From assembly GCA_018609125.1 (NCBI GenBank), contig JABAYF010000028.1, positions 1 through 64,000 on the forward strand: a stretch of 64,000 nucleotides of DNA, read 5' to 3'. The notes beneath the pieces were generated by a model. It was not told the origin of the DNA. It was given only the letters and a program-made list of their open reading frames with translations, and made no database searches. Shown piece after piece: positions 1 through 8,526 of this stretch. Every line of letters begins with the position of its first letter. The stretch's first letter is position 1. The DNA comes from Candidatus Nanopelagicales bacterium. Its GTDB lineage: Bacteria > Actinomycetota > Actinomycetes > S36-B12. The position numbers and the translations under genes are program-made.

Positions 1-970
<970 letters not shown>

Positions 971-1045
971 ACAAAAAGCTTAATGCTTCGCGTCCACTAT
1001 GCGGTTCCCGAGATACGGTCGGGAATCGATTGATATCTCCATAGA

Positions 1046-1163
1046 GTTTCGGTGACCATAGCGAGAGGGAAACGCCCGGTTCCATTCCGAACCCGGAAGC
1101 TAAGCCTCTCAGCGCCGATGGTACTGCGTGGGTGACTGCGTGGGAGAGTAGGACGTCGCCGGA
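1046..1163 (+). rRNA. rrf: 5S ribosomal RNA
   Basis: About 118 nt beginning GTTTCGGTGACCATAGCG and ending near GTCGCCGGAC. The standard 5S core is visible (CCCGGTTCCATTCCGAACCCGG near 1074-1096 and GATGGTACTGCG near 1118-1129). It lies about 75 bp after the 23S end, as expected for an rrn operon, and is followed directly by an intrinsic terminator. Confidence 0.95.
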
Positions 1164-1173
1164 CATACTTTGT

Positions 1174-1208
1174 AAAAGGGCCGTTTCCTTCAGGGAGCGG
1201 CCCTTTTT
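1174..1208 (+). terminator. Rho-independent terminator of the rRNA operon
   Basis: An inverted repeat AAAGGGCCG ... CGGCCCTTT with a loop of about 14 nt is followed by T residues, 10 bp after the 5S gene. It closes the rRNA operon. Confidence 0.85.
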
Positions 1209-1279
1209 CATTGTCCTGGTTTCGCCCTGTGTGGGATCCGAAGTCAGTGCAGTCAGAGCGACTACGAGAGGATGAACAC

Positions 1280-2218
1280 ATGCCGGATGAATCTAAGGAT
1301 CGACCAGGCCCGTCTTCGTCGCGGTCCGGATCGGGGCAGGGCCGTCCCGGAAGGCCTGCCACGAACCGACCTTCAGATGGTAGGCCTTCAGCGGGAGGTT
1401 CATCAGGGTCAAAGGGGTCCTCGGGTAAGTCTAGTGATCGTCGCCCAGCGCAATCGCGGCCGCGACCTAAGGTGACATCGGGATCCAGTGGTAGCGATCG
1501 ACCCCGCGGTGAGCGGCCGGGTGGCGATCGACCCGCAAGTGATCGTCCCCGCGACATTGGCCCAGTTATCCCCGAGGGCATCACCGGCGAAGAACTCGAT
1601 GTCACGGTTACCGCAGAGCTTCGTACGCTGCCGGAGGAGTTGCGAGAGAGGGTAGCGCGACTCCTCGTCGCTTCCGCCCAGGCGATTGATGAGGATCCCG
1701 CACAAGCTCTTGCGTTTGCCCAGGCTGCCAAGAAGCATGCCGCTCGGGTAGCGGTGGTGCGCGAGGCGGTTGGCTTGTCGGCATACGCGGCCGGGGAGTT
1801 CGCCCTGGCCCTCAACGAATTGCGCACGGTTCGGCGTTTGACCGGAAGCGATGAGTTGGTGGCTGCCATGGCCGATGCTGAACGGGGTCTCAACCGCCCT
1901 GCCAAAGCCCTTGAGTTACTCACCTCGGTCAACGAAGCGGCATTGAGTGAACCCACGCGCATTGAGATGCGATTGGTTGCCGCCGGCGCTCGGGCTGATC
2001 TTGGTCAGGATGAGGCAGCCTTGTTGACCCTGCAAATTCCTGCGCTCACCGCGCCCTACTGGGATGAACCGTATGTGCGCTTGCGCTACGGATACGCCGA
2101 TCATCTGGCTCGCCAGGGTCGGGTTGAGGAAGCGGCCACCTGGTTTGAGCGCATCGCACGTCAAGACACAGAGCAGTTCACCGATGCCGACGTGCGCTGG
2201 GCGGAACTTTCTGGTTAA
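1280..2218 (+). CDS. TPR-like protein with long basic, disordered N-terminal tail
   Basis: Predicted 312 aa. The ATG at 1280 is chosen over an upstream ATG at 1211 because GAGAGGA sits 7 nt before it and 1211 falls right beside the terminator. Residues 1 to about 95 are low-complexity Ser/Gly/Arg/Pro/Asp with repeated S-D-R-P and G-D-R-P steps. The rest is Ala/Leu/Glu-rich helical repeat sequence of tetratricopeptide type (ALAFAQAAKKHAARV, EEAATWFERIARQD). By position, just before a HAD phosphatase and the tlyA block, it resembles the mycobacterial TPR protein Rv1691; that equivalence is inferred from memory. Its function is unknown, probably scaffolding or binding. Its TAA stop overlaps the stop of the converging glycosylase gene in a TTAA. 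Confidence 0.8.
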   Translation: MPDESKDRPGPSSSRSGSGQGRPGRPATNRPSDGRPSAGGSSGSKGSSGKSSDRRPAQSRPRPKVTSGSSGSDRPRGERPGGDRPASDRPRDIGPVIPEGITGEELDVTVTAELRTLPEELRERVARLLVASAQAIDEDPAQALAFAQAAKKHAARVAVVREAVGLSAYAAGEFALALNELRTVRRLTGSDELVAAMADAERGLNRPAKALELLTSVNEAALSEPTRIEMRLVAAGARADLGQDEAALLTLQIPALTAPYWDEPYVRLRYGYADHLARQGRVEEAATWFERIARQDTEQFTDADVRWAELSG

Positions 2219-2856
2219 CGCCGCTCGAGTTCGCGCCAGCAGTACCAGGCGGCCACACTGCGATACGGGCTGAGGGCGTCAGCCACCACGTCGAAGCCGG
2301 CCATGCCGGGGTCTCCCTGCGCACCGTGCAGCATGTTCCAACCTTTTCTCACGCCTAGATCCCCGGCCGGCCACACGTCGCGACGGCCGAGGGTGAAGAT
2401 CATGAACATGTGCACCGTCCAGGTGCCGATCCCCCACAGTGAGGTCAGGGCGGCCATTAATTCTTCGTCGTCACCGCGTTCAGCCAGGCCGTCCAGGTCA
2501 AGATTGCCCTGCTCAATTGCACCTGCCAAGCCTTGTATGGTGCGAACCTTCGCGCCGCTTAATCCCACGGCCCGAAGTTGTTCCGGGTTTGAGTTCAACA
2601 GCACATCAGGACGCAGCTTGCCCCCGGCGTGCGTGATGAGTCGGGCGCTGATGGTGCTTGCCGCCGTGGTGGAAAGTTGTTGGGAAACAACGCAGGTCAC
2701 TAACGAAGCGAAAGGGTCATCGCGGTCGGTGGAAACTCCGATGGGACACTGGCCGGCGTGGGCGATGATGGCCGAGAAGGCGGGATCATTACTGGTGAGG
2801 TGGGCGTTAGCCTGCTCCAAAGCCTTGATGCCGGCTAGTTGTTTAGCGCGCGACAT
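2215..2856 (-). CDS. DNA-3-methyladenine glycosylase II (AlkA-like, HhH-GPD)
   Basis: About 213 aa from ATG 2856, which has GGAGA 8 nt upstream; an in-frame ATG at 2889 would overlap the upstream gene by 47 bp. The sequence has the HhH-GPD architecture: SLVTCVVSQQLS near the start of the fold, a helix-hairpin-helix stretch with LWGIGTWTVHMFMIF, then DVWPAGDLGVRKG carrying the catalytic Asp. Family members excise alkylated bases from DNA in base-excision repair. The short N-terminus lacks the extra AlkA domain, as in compact bacterial homologues. It follows the MBL hydrolase gene with a 14-bp overlap, so the two are probably cotranscribed. Confidence 0.85.
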   Translation of the reverse strand: MSRAKQLAGIKALEQANAHLTSNDPAFSAIIAHAGQCPIGVSTDRDDPFASLVTCVVSQQLSTTAASTISARLITHAGGKLRPDVLLNSNPEQLRAVGLSGAKVRTIQGLAGAIEQGNLDLDGLAERGDDEELMAALTSLWGIGTWTVHMFMIFTLGRRDVWPAGDLGVRKGWNMLHGAQGDPGMAGFDVVADALSPYRSVAAWYCWRELERR

Positions 2857-3820
2857 TCGCTGCGTCTCCGCTGGTTGAACCGGGTCCATCCTGGGTGTCT
2901 AGCCAACGGCTGATCCCCACCACGTTGGCTGCGGTTGACGACAGTGCTTCCCATTTGTCTGGGTCAGCAGTGGTCGGTGTGTGGTTCGGGCGCCGTGTGC
3001 GTTCGGCCACCATCGCCACCGCATGGTCGAGGTCAAGCTGTTCCTGTCGGGCCGAGCGAACCAGATCTACCCATCGAATCAACTCTTCGCGGGAGCGTGC
3101 CAACACATCGCGCACGTCGTTGACAGGACCGTAGTGACTAAAGAGAAGTCGCTGCGGATCGATGCGGCGCATGTGATCCATGGAAGCAAGGGCCAGATCG
3201 AGGTCGAAATCTGGTGGGGGAGTAGCGGGTCGAACATCGGCGGTTTCTGGAATGTAGACACCTGCCGCATCACCGGTGTAGAGATCGCCGGTGTGTGAAT
3301 CGACGAGGCCGATGTGGTGAGACGCGTGCCCGGGTGCATGGAAGGTGTCTAGCCGCCGCCCGCCACCAAGGTCGATCCACCCGGTGTCTGCCAAGGCCTG
3401 AACTCGGCTTGCCTCAGTGGGTTTGAGGTCGCCGAAGAGGGTATCCATGACGGAGCCGAAAACGCGGTGGGCGCTGGCTACAAGGCGCGTGGGATCCACG
3501 AGATGCCGCGCGCCGCGTTCGTGTACGACGACTTGGGCTGCGGGGAACATGGCGGCGATATCGCCGACCCCGCCGGCATGGTCAAGGTGAATGTGAGTAA
3601 CGACGACGGTGGCTAAATCTTGCGGCCCCACCCCGAGGTGTTCCAGTGCCTGCGCTACGACGGGGGCGCTCAGTGCGGTGCCTGTTTCGACCAGGCAGGG
3701 ACGCTCACCTCGTATGAGATAGCCGGCCGTGATGCCCTCGTAGCCGCCCATGCGTGTGTCAATTTCGAAAACATCGTCGCCCAGCTCGGTAATGACATCC
3801 ACAGGCGCTCCCTTGATCAT
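2843..3820 (-). CDS. MBL-fold metallo-hydrolase
   Basis: 325 aa. The metallo-beta-lactamase signature is plain: VVVTHIHLDHAGG (H-x-H-x-D-H, residues about 73-85), a further metal His in FHAPGHASHHIG, the bridging Asp in LYTGDAAGV and a final His in LLFSHYGPV. This predicts a binuclear-metal hydrolase of the glyoxalase-II/YycJ-like superfamily. The substrate is not predictable. It reads away from the SSB-like gene and overlaps the downstream glycosylase gene by 14 bp. The C-terminal 60 residues are low in recognisable motifs. Confidence 0.85.
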   Translation of the reverse strand: MIKGAPVDVITELGDDVFEIDTRMGGYEGITAGYLIRGERPCLVETGTALSAPVVAQALEHLGVGPQDLATVVVTHIHLDHAGGVGDIAAMFPAAQVVVHERGARHLVDPTRLVASAHRVFGSVMDTLFGDLKPTEASRVQALADTGWIDLGGGRRLDTFHAPGHASHHIGLVDSHTGDLYTGDAAGVYIPETADVRPATPPPDFDLDLALASMDHMRRIDPQRLLFSHYGPVNDVRDVLARSREELIRWVDLVRSARQEQLDLDHAVAMVAERTRRPNHTPTTADPDKWEALSSTAANVVGISRWLDTQDGPGSTSGDAANVAR

Positions 3821-3911
3821 CAGTCAACAGTGTCACGACAGATCTGTGCAGAAGGTGATGTGCTCGGCCATCGTATGCCTGTCAGGACGGACACAGAAAT
3901 GGGTGGACGCT

Positions 3912-4280
3912 ATGCGCAAAAGAGCCAATCAAGAACAATCGACCGGACCAGGTAGTGCACTACCCGACCAGGGCAGCAGTTTGACCCTCGTGGGGAGGAT
4001 TTCTGGTGTGGAAGAAAAGGTCATGCCCAGTGGTGATGAGATCACCACGTTTCGAGTCGTGGTCGACCGACCCCCCAAAGATCGTGGCCCGTCGGGGAAA
4101 GTCCGGGTCGACACCATTCCGTGCAGTGCCTGGACCAAACGGGTGCGCGGTGTTATCGGTCGATGTGCGGCCGGAGACTTAGTGGAAGTGCACGGTGTTT
4201 TGCGTCGAAGGTTCTTCCGGGCTCAGGGAGTCCCCACCTCCAGAATTGAGGTTGACGTGCGCGCTGTTCGTCGACTGTAG
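3912..4280 (+). CDS. Single-stranded DNA-binding (OB-fold) protein
   Basis: 122 aa from ATG 3912, with GGGTGGA just upstream; the open frame extends back to 3750 but lacks a better start. The sequence LTLVGRISG...TFRVVVDR...DTIPCSAW...GDLVEVHGVLRRR follows the SSB OB-fold strand pattern. It has no acidic C-terminal tip, so it is unlikely to be the main replicative SSB and resembles short accessory SSB-like proteins of actinobacteria. It stands alone between a divergent MBL gene and a TPR gene. Confidence 0.75.
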   Translation: MRKRANQEQSTGPGSALPDQGSSLTLVGRISGVEEKVMPSGDEITTFRVVVDRPPKDRGPSGKVRVDTIPCSAWTKRVRGVIGRCAAGDLVEVHGVLRRRFFRAQGVPTSRIEVDVRAVRRL

Positions 4281-4304
4281 TTCCCAGCGCGGGCGTGCAA
4301 TCAT

Positions 4305-4763
4305 GTGTTGGTGAGTGATTCAACGCAGGGAGTGCCGGACGGTGACGTACACCAGTGGTTTACCCGATCCAGGGCCCTTGTCGACTCCGGTGACGCCAAC
4401 GCAGCGCTGCTGCTCATTGACCGCGTCTTAGCTGAGGATCCCCAGTCCACGGCCGCATTAGAAATCAAGGCGCGCGCACTGTTTGACTCTAAACAATTTC
4501 ATGAGGCTGCCGAGGTGTTCACCATTTTGACCGAGCGCAGCCCCGACGATGACTACGCCCGCTATGGCCTAGGTGTATCGCTGTGGCGCTTGCAGCAGTT
4601 TGTCGAAGCGCTGGAACAATTATCTATGGCTGCGGTCATGAGTCCGGATCAACGCAGTTACTCAACCGCCCTCCAACAAGTACGGGCAACGATCAACGCA
4701 AGAGTTGAGGCGGGCCTTGCGCTCACCGGCCCCATCGACACGCCACGACGGGAACACAACTAG
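4305..4763 (+). CDS. Small tetratricopeptide-repeat protein
   Basis: 152 aa; a GTG at 4305 or 4311 could be the start. Residues about 15-120 form tandem helix pairs (ANAALLLIDRVLAEDPQSTAALEI, DDYARYGLGVSLWRLQQFVEALEQL) typical of TPR/bacterial transcriptional-like repeats. The stop codon overlaps the GTG start of the HAD phosphatase by one base, so translation is coupled. It may assist the phosphatase or bind a partner protein; no enzymatic motif is present. Confidence 0.75.
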   Translation: MLVSDSTQGVPDGDVHQWFTRSRALVDSGDANAALLLIDRVLAEDPQSTAALEIKARALFDSKQFHEAAEVFTILTERSPDDDYARYGLGVSLWRLQQFVEALEQLSMAAVMSPDQRSYSTALQQVRATINARVEAGLALTGPIDTPRREHN

Positions 4764-5785
4764 TGCTTCACACACAGTTCGATGTTGCCCTCGTTGACCT
4801 AGACGGAGTTGTCTACCTCGGTAACGACCCCGTTTCTCATGCGGTGCCAGCACTGAACGCGGTGGCCACCCAGGGCATGGCGTTGGCCTATGTAACCAAT
4901 AACGCGGGACGCACACCCGACGAGGTTGCCAGCCACCTGTGCGAACTGGGGTTGACTACCTCACCTGAGCAGGTGGTTACCTCGGCCCAAGCAGGTGCCA
5001 AGGTGCTGCGTGAACGCCTAGGCGGTGGCCCGTGGCCGGTGCTCGTCGTGGGTGGGCCAGGAGTCCGGGCGGCTGTCCTGGCGCAGGGGATGGAGCCGGT
5101 GGACTCTGCCGATGATGATCCGGTAGCCGTGCTGCAAGGCTTCGGTCGTGACCTGTGTTGGGCTGACCTAGACGAAGCATCAGCAGCGGTGGGCGCAGGA
5201 GCACTGTGGATTGCCACCAATCCCGATGTGTCGATTCCCACCCCTCGAGGTCGTGCACCCGGCAATGGAGCATTTGTGCACGCGGTGTCCTTGGCAACCG
5301 GACGTTCTCCAGACCAGATCGCCGGCAAACCCCATGCCCCGTTGATGCTGGAATCCATCGCTCGAACGGGCGCGCTTCGCCCGCTGGTCATCGGTGATCG
5401 GCTCGACACCGACATTGCAGCGGCCGCCGGCGTTGGCATTGTGAGTTTGTTGGTGTTCACCGGAGTATCAACGATCAGCAATGTACTGCGAGCCCCGTCG
5501 GGCCAGCGGCCTGACCTCATGGGGCTAGACCTACGCACCCTTTTTGATGTACACCCACCCGTTCATCGCCAGGGTCAGCAGTGGCGGGCGGGGCCGTGCA
5601 GCGGTGGCATCGACGACCGCATTGGTCAGGTGGTCCTCCAGGGCCCGATCGACACCCCGGCGGACTGGGCGACCGCTTGCAGGGTTGCCTGTGCGGTGGC
5701 GTGGGCGACAGCGGCGGCAACCGACCTCGTGGCTCAGCGACTCATTGCTGCCGCAGCCGATCTGGACTCAGACCCGGCGCGATAG
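4763..5785 (+). CDS. HAD-superfamily (subclass IIA, NagD-like) phosphatase
   Basis: 340 aa. HAD motif I is DLDGVVYLG at residues about 11-19, motif II is YVTNNAGR near 43-50, and the Lys motif and motif IV are in AGKPHAPLML and VIGDRLDTDI. The cap type is C2a, as in NagD and p-nitrophenyl phosphatases, so the substrate is probably a sugar phosphate or nucleotide. The last 80 or so residues form an extra Ala-rich segment beyond the HAD core. Gene order (TPR, HAD, small protein, tlyA) matches the Rv1692 region of mycobacteria as remembered, where a glycerol-3-phosphate phosphatase role has been proposed. Confidence 0.88.
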   Translation: MLHTQFDVALVDLDGVVYLGNDPVSHAVPALNAVATQGMALAYVTNNAGRTPDEVASHLCELGLTTSPEQVVTSAQAGAKVLRERLGGGPWPVLVVGGPGVRAAVLAQGMEPVDSADDDPVAVLQGFGRDLCWADLDEASAAVGAGALWIATNPDVSIPTPRGRAPGNGAFVHAVSLATGRSPDQIAGKPHAPLMLESIARTGALRPLVIGDRLDTDIAAAAGVGIVSLLVFTGVSTISNVLRAPSGQRPDLMGLDLRTLFDVHPPVHRQGQQWRAGPCSGGIDDRIGQVVLQGPIDTPADWATACRVACAVAWATAAATDLVAQRLIAAAADLDSDPAR

Positions 5786-5846
5786 CCTGGGAACTGCGAC
5801 CTGGTGAACCGGGTCGAACCTGACGGCGCACGGGAAGGGAACACTG

Positions 5847-6608
5847 GTGCTCGATTCGCTTAAGGGGTACCTCACGATTGCCACGGGTGTCACCGAGGTG
5901 ACCCTCACTCGAGCTCGCGAAGTGGCAGCGGCGTTGGTATCTGAAGGCTTCGGTGGCGGTTCATCCGACGCCGTGGGTGGCGTTCAAGAACTGGCTGATG
6001 AGTTGTGGACCACGGGCAAGGACAACCGCGAGATGCTCCTACAGGTGGTGCGCCTAGAAGTTGACCGCGCCGTGGCGCGCATGGGGTTTGTTCGCGAGGA
6101 CGAACTCGCATCACTTCGCCGCCAGGTAGACCGACTCGAGACGGAGCTAGTGAGAGCGCGCGAAGAGTTGGAGTTCGTGCGGCAAGATGCAGCAGCCGGA
6201 TCAATTTTGGCCGCGGCCGAACACGAAGCCGATGCTCAACTGCTGGCTGACTCAGTTATTGATTCGGCGCGTCGCATGGTCTCCATGACCGGAGCACTGG
6301 CTGCGGTGCCGGGTCTGGCGCAGAGCCCCTGGGCGCGACTGGCCAAGGATCTGGCAACTTCGGCGGCCGACATGATGACCGCCCCGTCCACCGGTGCGGA
6401 AGCACCTGGTGAGGCGGCACCCCCAAAGGCAGCACCTAAAAAAGCAGCCACCAAGACGGCTTCCGCGACGACGACGGCACCTAGCAAAGCACCCGCGAAG
6501 AAAGCTGGTGCCAACAAGGCGGCAGCCAAGAAGGCTGGTGCTAACAAGGCGGCAGCCAAGAAGGCTTCTGCGAAGAAGGCAAACCTGGACAGCGGGACCG
6601 GAGAATGA
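5847..6608 (+). CDS. Phasin/PhaF-like coiled-coil protein with histone-H1-like Lys/Ala tail
   Basis: 253 aa, GTG start with GGAAGGGA upstream. Residues 1-90 are an amphipathic helical region (LKGYLTIATGVTEVTLTRAR). FVREDELASLRRQVDRLETEL (about 83-103) is a leucine-zipper-like coiled coil of the kind found in polyhydroxyalkanoate granule proteins. From about residue 190 the protein becomes a Lys/Ala/Pro tail with repeated AKKAGANKAA units, like histone H1 and PhaF, which should bind DNA. No PHA synthase is in the window, so a granule role is unproven; nucleoid binding is the safer inference. It overlaps the next small gene by 4 bp. Confidence 0.7.
   Translation: MLDSLKGYLTIATGVTEVTLTRAREVAAALVSEGFGGGSSDAVGGVQELADELWTTGKDNREMLLQVVRLEVDRAVARMGFVREDELASLRRQVDRLETELVRAREELEFVRQDAAAGSILAAAEHEADAQLLADSVIDSARRMVSMTGALAAVPGLAQSPWARLAKDLATSAADMMTAPSTGAEAPGEAAPPKAAPKKAATKTASATTTAPSKAPAKKAGANKAAAKKAGANKAAAKKASAKKANLDSGTGE
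6504..6563 (+). repeat. 30-bp tandem repeat, two copies, inside the Lys/Ala tail
   Basis: Two adjacent 30-bp units (6504-6533 and 6534-6563) differ at one third-codon position and encode AGANKAAAKK twice. Near-identity at the DNA level points to recent expansion by slippage or unequal exchange. Confidence 0.85.
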
Positions 6609-6823
6609 GCGACCCTTCAACAGAACCTGCGAGTGAGCATGCCGCTATGCAACAGCGCTTTCCGGTCTCCTTGTCCATCGAGGCCATCGGTGATCAGCGC
6701 GTATTGGCGGCACTCGAACGGTTGACTGACTTAGAACACCTCCCCATTCATGAGCATGCAGACGTCTTCGTGGATGTTCATCGGCGGCTTACCGATGCTC
6801 TCGGTGCAACATCTGACTCCTAA
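6605..6823 (+). CDS. Small conserved hypothetical protein
   Basis: 72 aa; ATG overlaps the previous stop as ATGA. It is acidic, soluble and without Cys or membrane segments. The core SIEAIGDQRVLAALERLTDLEHLPIHEHADVFVDVHRRL is predicted helical. A small orphan gene is also present at this spot in mycobacteria (Rv1693, from memory), which supports it being real. Function unknown; the fixed position before tlyA suggests cotranslation rather than a known role. Confidence 0.7.
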   Translation: MSDPSTEPASEHAAMQQRFPVSLSIEAIGDQRVLAALERLTDLEHLPIHEHADVFVDVHRRLTDALGATSDS

Positions 6824-6844
6824 ATGTAGGTGGAGACGAAAATC

Positions 6845-7639
6845 ATGGCTCGTCGTCGCCTCGATGCAGAATTGGTTCGCCGACACCTGAGCAGATCACG
6901 TGAGGCTGCGCGACTGCTGATCGTTGCCGGGCACGTCCAGGTGGGGGGCTTCGTTATTACCAAGGCAGCATCCATGGTCTCCGATGCCGATTCGATTGTG
7001 GTGGCCGCAGAGTTGGAGCCGCATTATGCGTCTCGTGGCGCGCACAAGCTCCTCGGTGCACTTGATGCGTTCGTTGATGTTGAAGTGAGTGAACTCAGTT
7101 GTCTTGATGCGGGTGCATCTACGGGTGGGTTTACCGATGTGCTGTTGACCCGTGGAGCGGCGACGGTTTTAGCCGTCGATGTCGGTTACGGCCAGCTCGT
7201 GTCTCGGCTGGCTAATGACGAACGTGTCGTCGTTTTTGATCGACTGAATGCACGCCACTTGCAGTTGACTGATCTACCGCATCGTGCAGACCTCACCGTG
7301 GCTGATCTGTCCTTTATTTCACTTCGGCTCGTTCTCCCAGCTTTAGCGCGCGTCACCGCATCCGATGGGCAGATGCTGGTGATGGTGAAGCCACAGTTTG
7401 AGGTTGGGAAAGACCGGCTCGGCCGTGGCGGCGTGGTGCGCGATCCCCAACTTCGTAGCCAAGTGGTCGAATCTGTCGCGCATAGCGCCTACGCTGAGGG
7501 TTGGGGTACTGCGGGAGTGGTGGCGAGTCCACTGCCGGGTCCGCAGGGAAACGTGGAGTACTTCCTGTGGCTGCGGCGAGATGCCGGCCCCGCACAGTTG
7601 TCGGTAATCAATCAAGCGGTAAAGGCGGGACCCATATGA
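6845..7639 (+). CDS. tlyA: TlyA-type rRNA 2'-O-methyltransferase (hemolysin family)
   Basis: 264 aa from ATG 6845, placed 9 nt after GGTGGAG; a GTG 15 bp earlier lacks a site. Residues 1-60 are an S4 RNA-binding domain (RLDAELVRRHLSRSREAARLLI). After YASRGAHKLLGAL comes a Rossmann methyltransferase with the SAM motif CLDAGASTGGFTDVLL, then VDVGYGQL, TVADLSFISL and MVKPQFEVG. The family 2'-O-methylates cytidines in 16S and/or 23S rRNA and governs capreomycin sensitivity in mycobacteria. Its last bases overlap the nadK start. Confidence 0.95.
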   Translation: MARRRLDAELVRRHLSRSREAARLLIVAGHVQVGGFVITKAASMVSDADSIVVAAELEPHYASRGAHKLLGALDAFVDVEVSELSCLDAGASTGGFTDVLLTRGAATVLAVDVGYGQLVSRLANDERVVVFDRLNARHLQLTDLPHRADLTVADLSFISLRLVLPALARVTASDGQMLVMVKPQFEVGKDRLGRGGVVRDPQLRSQVVESVAHSAYAEGWGTAGVVASPLPGPQGNVEYFLWLRRDAGPAQLSVINQAVKAGPI

Positions 7640-8526
7640 GCCAGCACGTACTGCTGGTCATCAACGCCCGTCATGAAGCGGCGGTGGCGATGGCCCACCA
7701 GGTCATTGAAGGTCTGCATCGGGCTGGTATGTCGGTCACGATGACCGACGACGATGCCCTTTCATTGCACGAGATTCCTCATGGTGTGCACGTCGTGCCC
7801 TCCGGTGAGCAGGCCGGAGATGGTTGCCAGTTGGTCGTGGTGCTCGGTGGTGACGGCACGATCCTGCGCGGTGCTGAACTCGCGCGCGGTGGCGATGTTG
7901 CGCTTTTGGGTATCAACCTTGGACACGTGGGTTTTTTGGCTGAGGCCGAGCCTGAGGATCTCACCGATGTCGTCCGAGCGATCGTCGAGCAGGACTGGGA
8001 GGTGGAATCTCGACTAGCTCTTGATGTGACGGTTTTTCAAGACGGGAAGATGGTGGCCAAAACCTGGGCGCTGAACGAAATCAGCTTGGAAAAATCCGTA
8101 CGCGAACGCATGGTGGAGGTGTTGGTCGAGGTCGATGCTCGTCCACTGTCGAGGTGGGGCTGCGATGGGGTGGTGTGTGCGACCCCCACCGGTTCAACGG
8201 CGTACGCGTTTAGCGCTGGCGGGCCTGTGGTGTGGCCGGAAGTGGAAGCACTTGTTGTGGTGCCGCTCAGCGCCCATGCACTTTTCGCCCGCCCGCTGGT
8301 GGTATCTCCACGAAGCACGGTTGCGCTGGAATTGCATGGCCAAAGCCCGGCTGCGGTGCTGTGGGCTGACGGTCGCCGGAGCATTTCCGTGCCGCCCAAG
8401 GCGCGCATTGAAGTGCAACGTCATAATCAGCCGGTGCGATTAGCGCGATTGCGGTTGGCTCCCTTTACCGACCGTCTGGTGGCAAAATTTTCCCTCCCCG
8501 TGCAGGGATGGCGAGGAGCACGGTGA
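7636..8526 (+). CDS. nadK: NAD kinase
   Basis: 296 aa from ATG 7636, which overlaps the tlyA stop by 4 bp; longer open frame upstream is antisense-like overlap with tlyA. Key motifs: GGDGTILRGAEL (71-82) for ATP/NAD binding, the INLGHVGFLAE strand, the NE pair in ALNEISLEK, and CDGVVCATPTGSTAYAFSAGGP. The enzyme phosphorylates NAD to NADP. The order tlyA-nadK-recN is a classic actinobacterial run. Confidence 0.97.
   Translation: MSQHVLLVINARHEAAVAMAHQVIEGLHRAGMSVTMTDDDALSLHEIPHGVHVVPSGEQAGDGCQLVVVLGGDGTILRGAELARGGDVALLGINLGHVGFLAEAEPEDLTDVVRAIVEQDWEVESRLALDVTVFQDGKMVAKTWALNEISLEKSVRERMVEVLVEVDARPLSRWGCDGVVCATPTGSTAYAFSAGGPVVWPEVEALVVVPLSAHALFARPLVVSPRSTVALELHGQSPAAVLWADGRRSISVPPKARIEVQRHNQPVRLARLRLAPFTDRLVAKFSLPVQGWRGAR

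Noticed and set aside
5786-5846. Possible small SRP RNA or riboswitch before the phasin-like gene
   Set aside because: It contains a short hairpin and GGGAAGGGA, but lacks the conserved SRP helix-8 sequence; the purine run serves as the ribosome-binding site.
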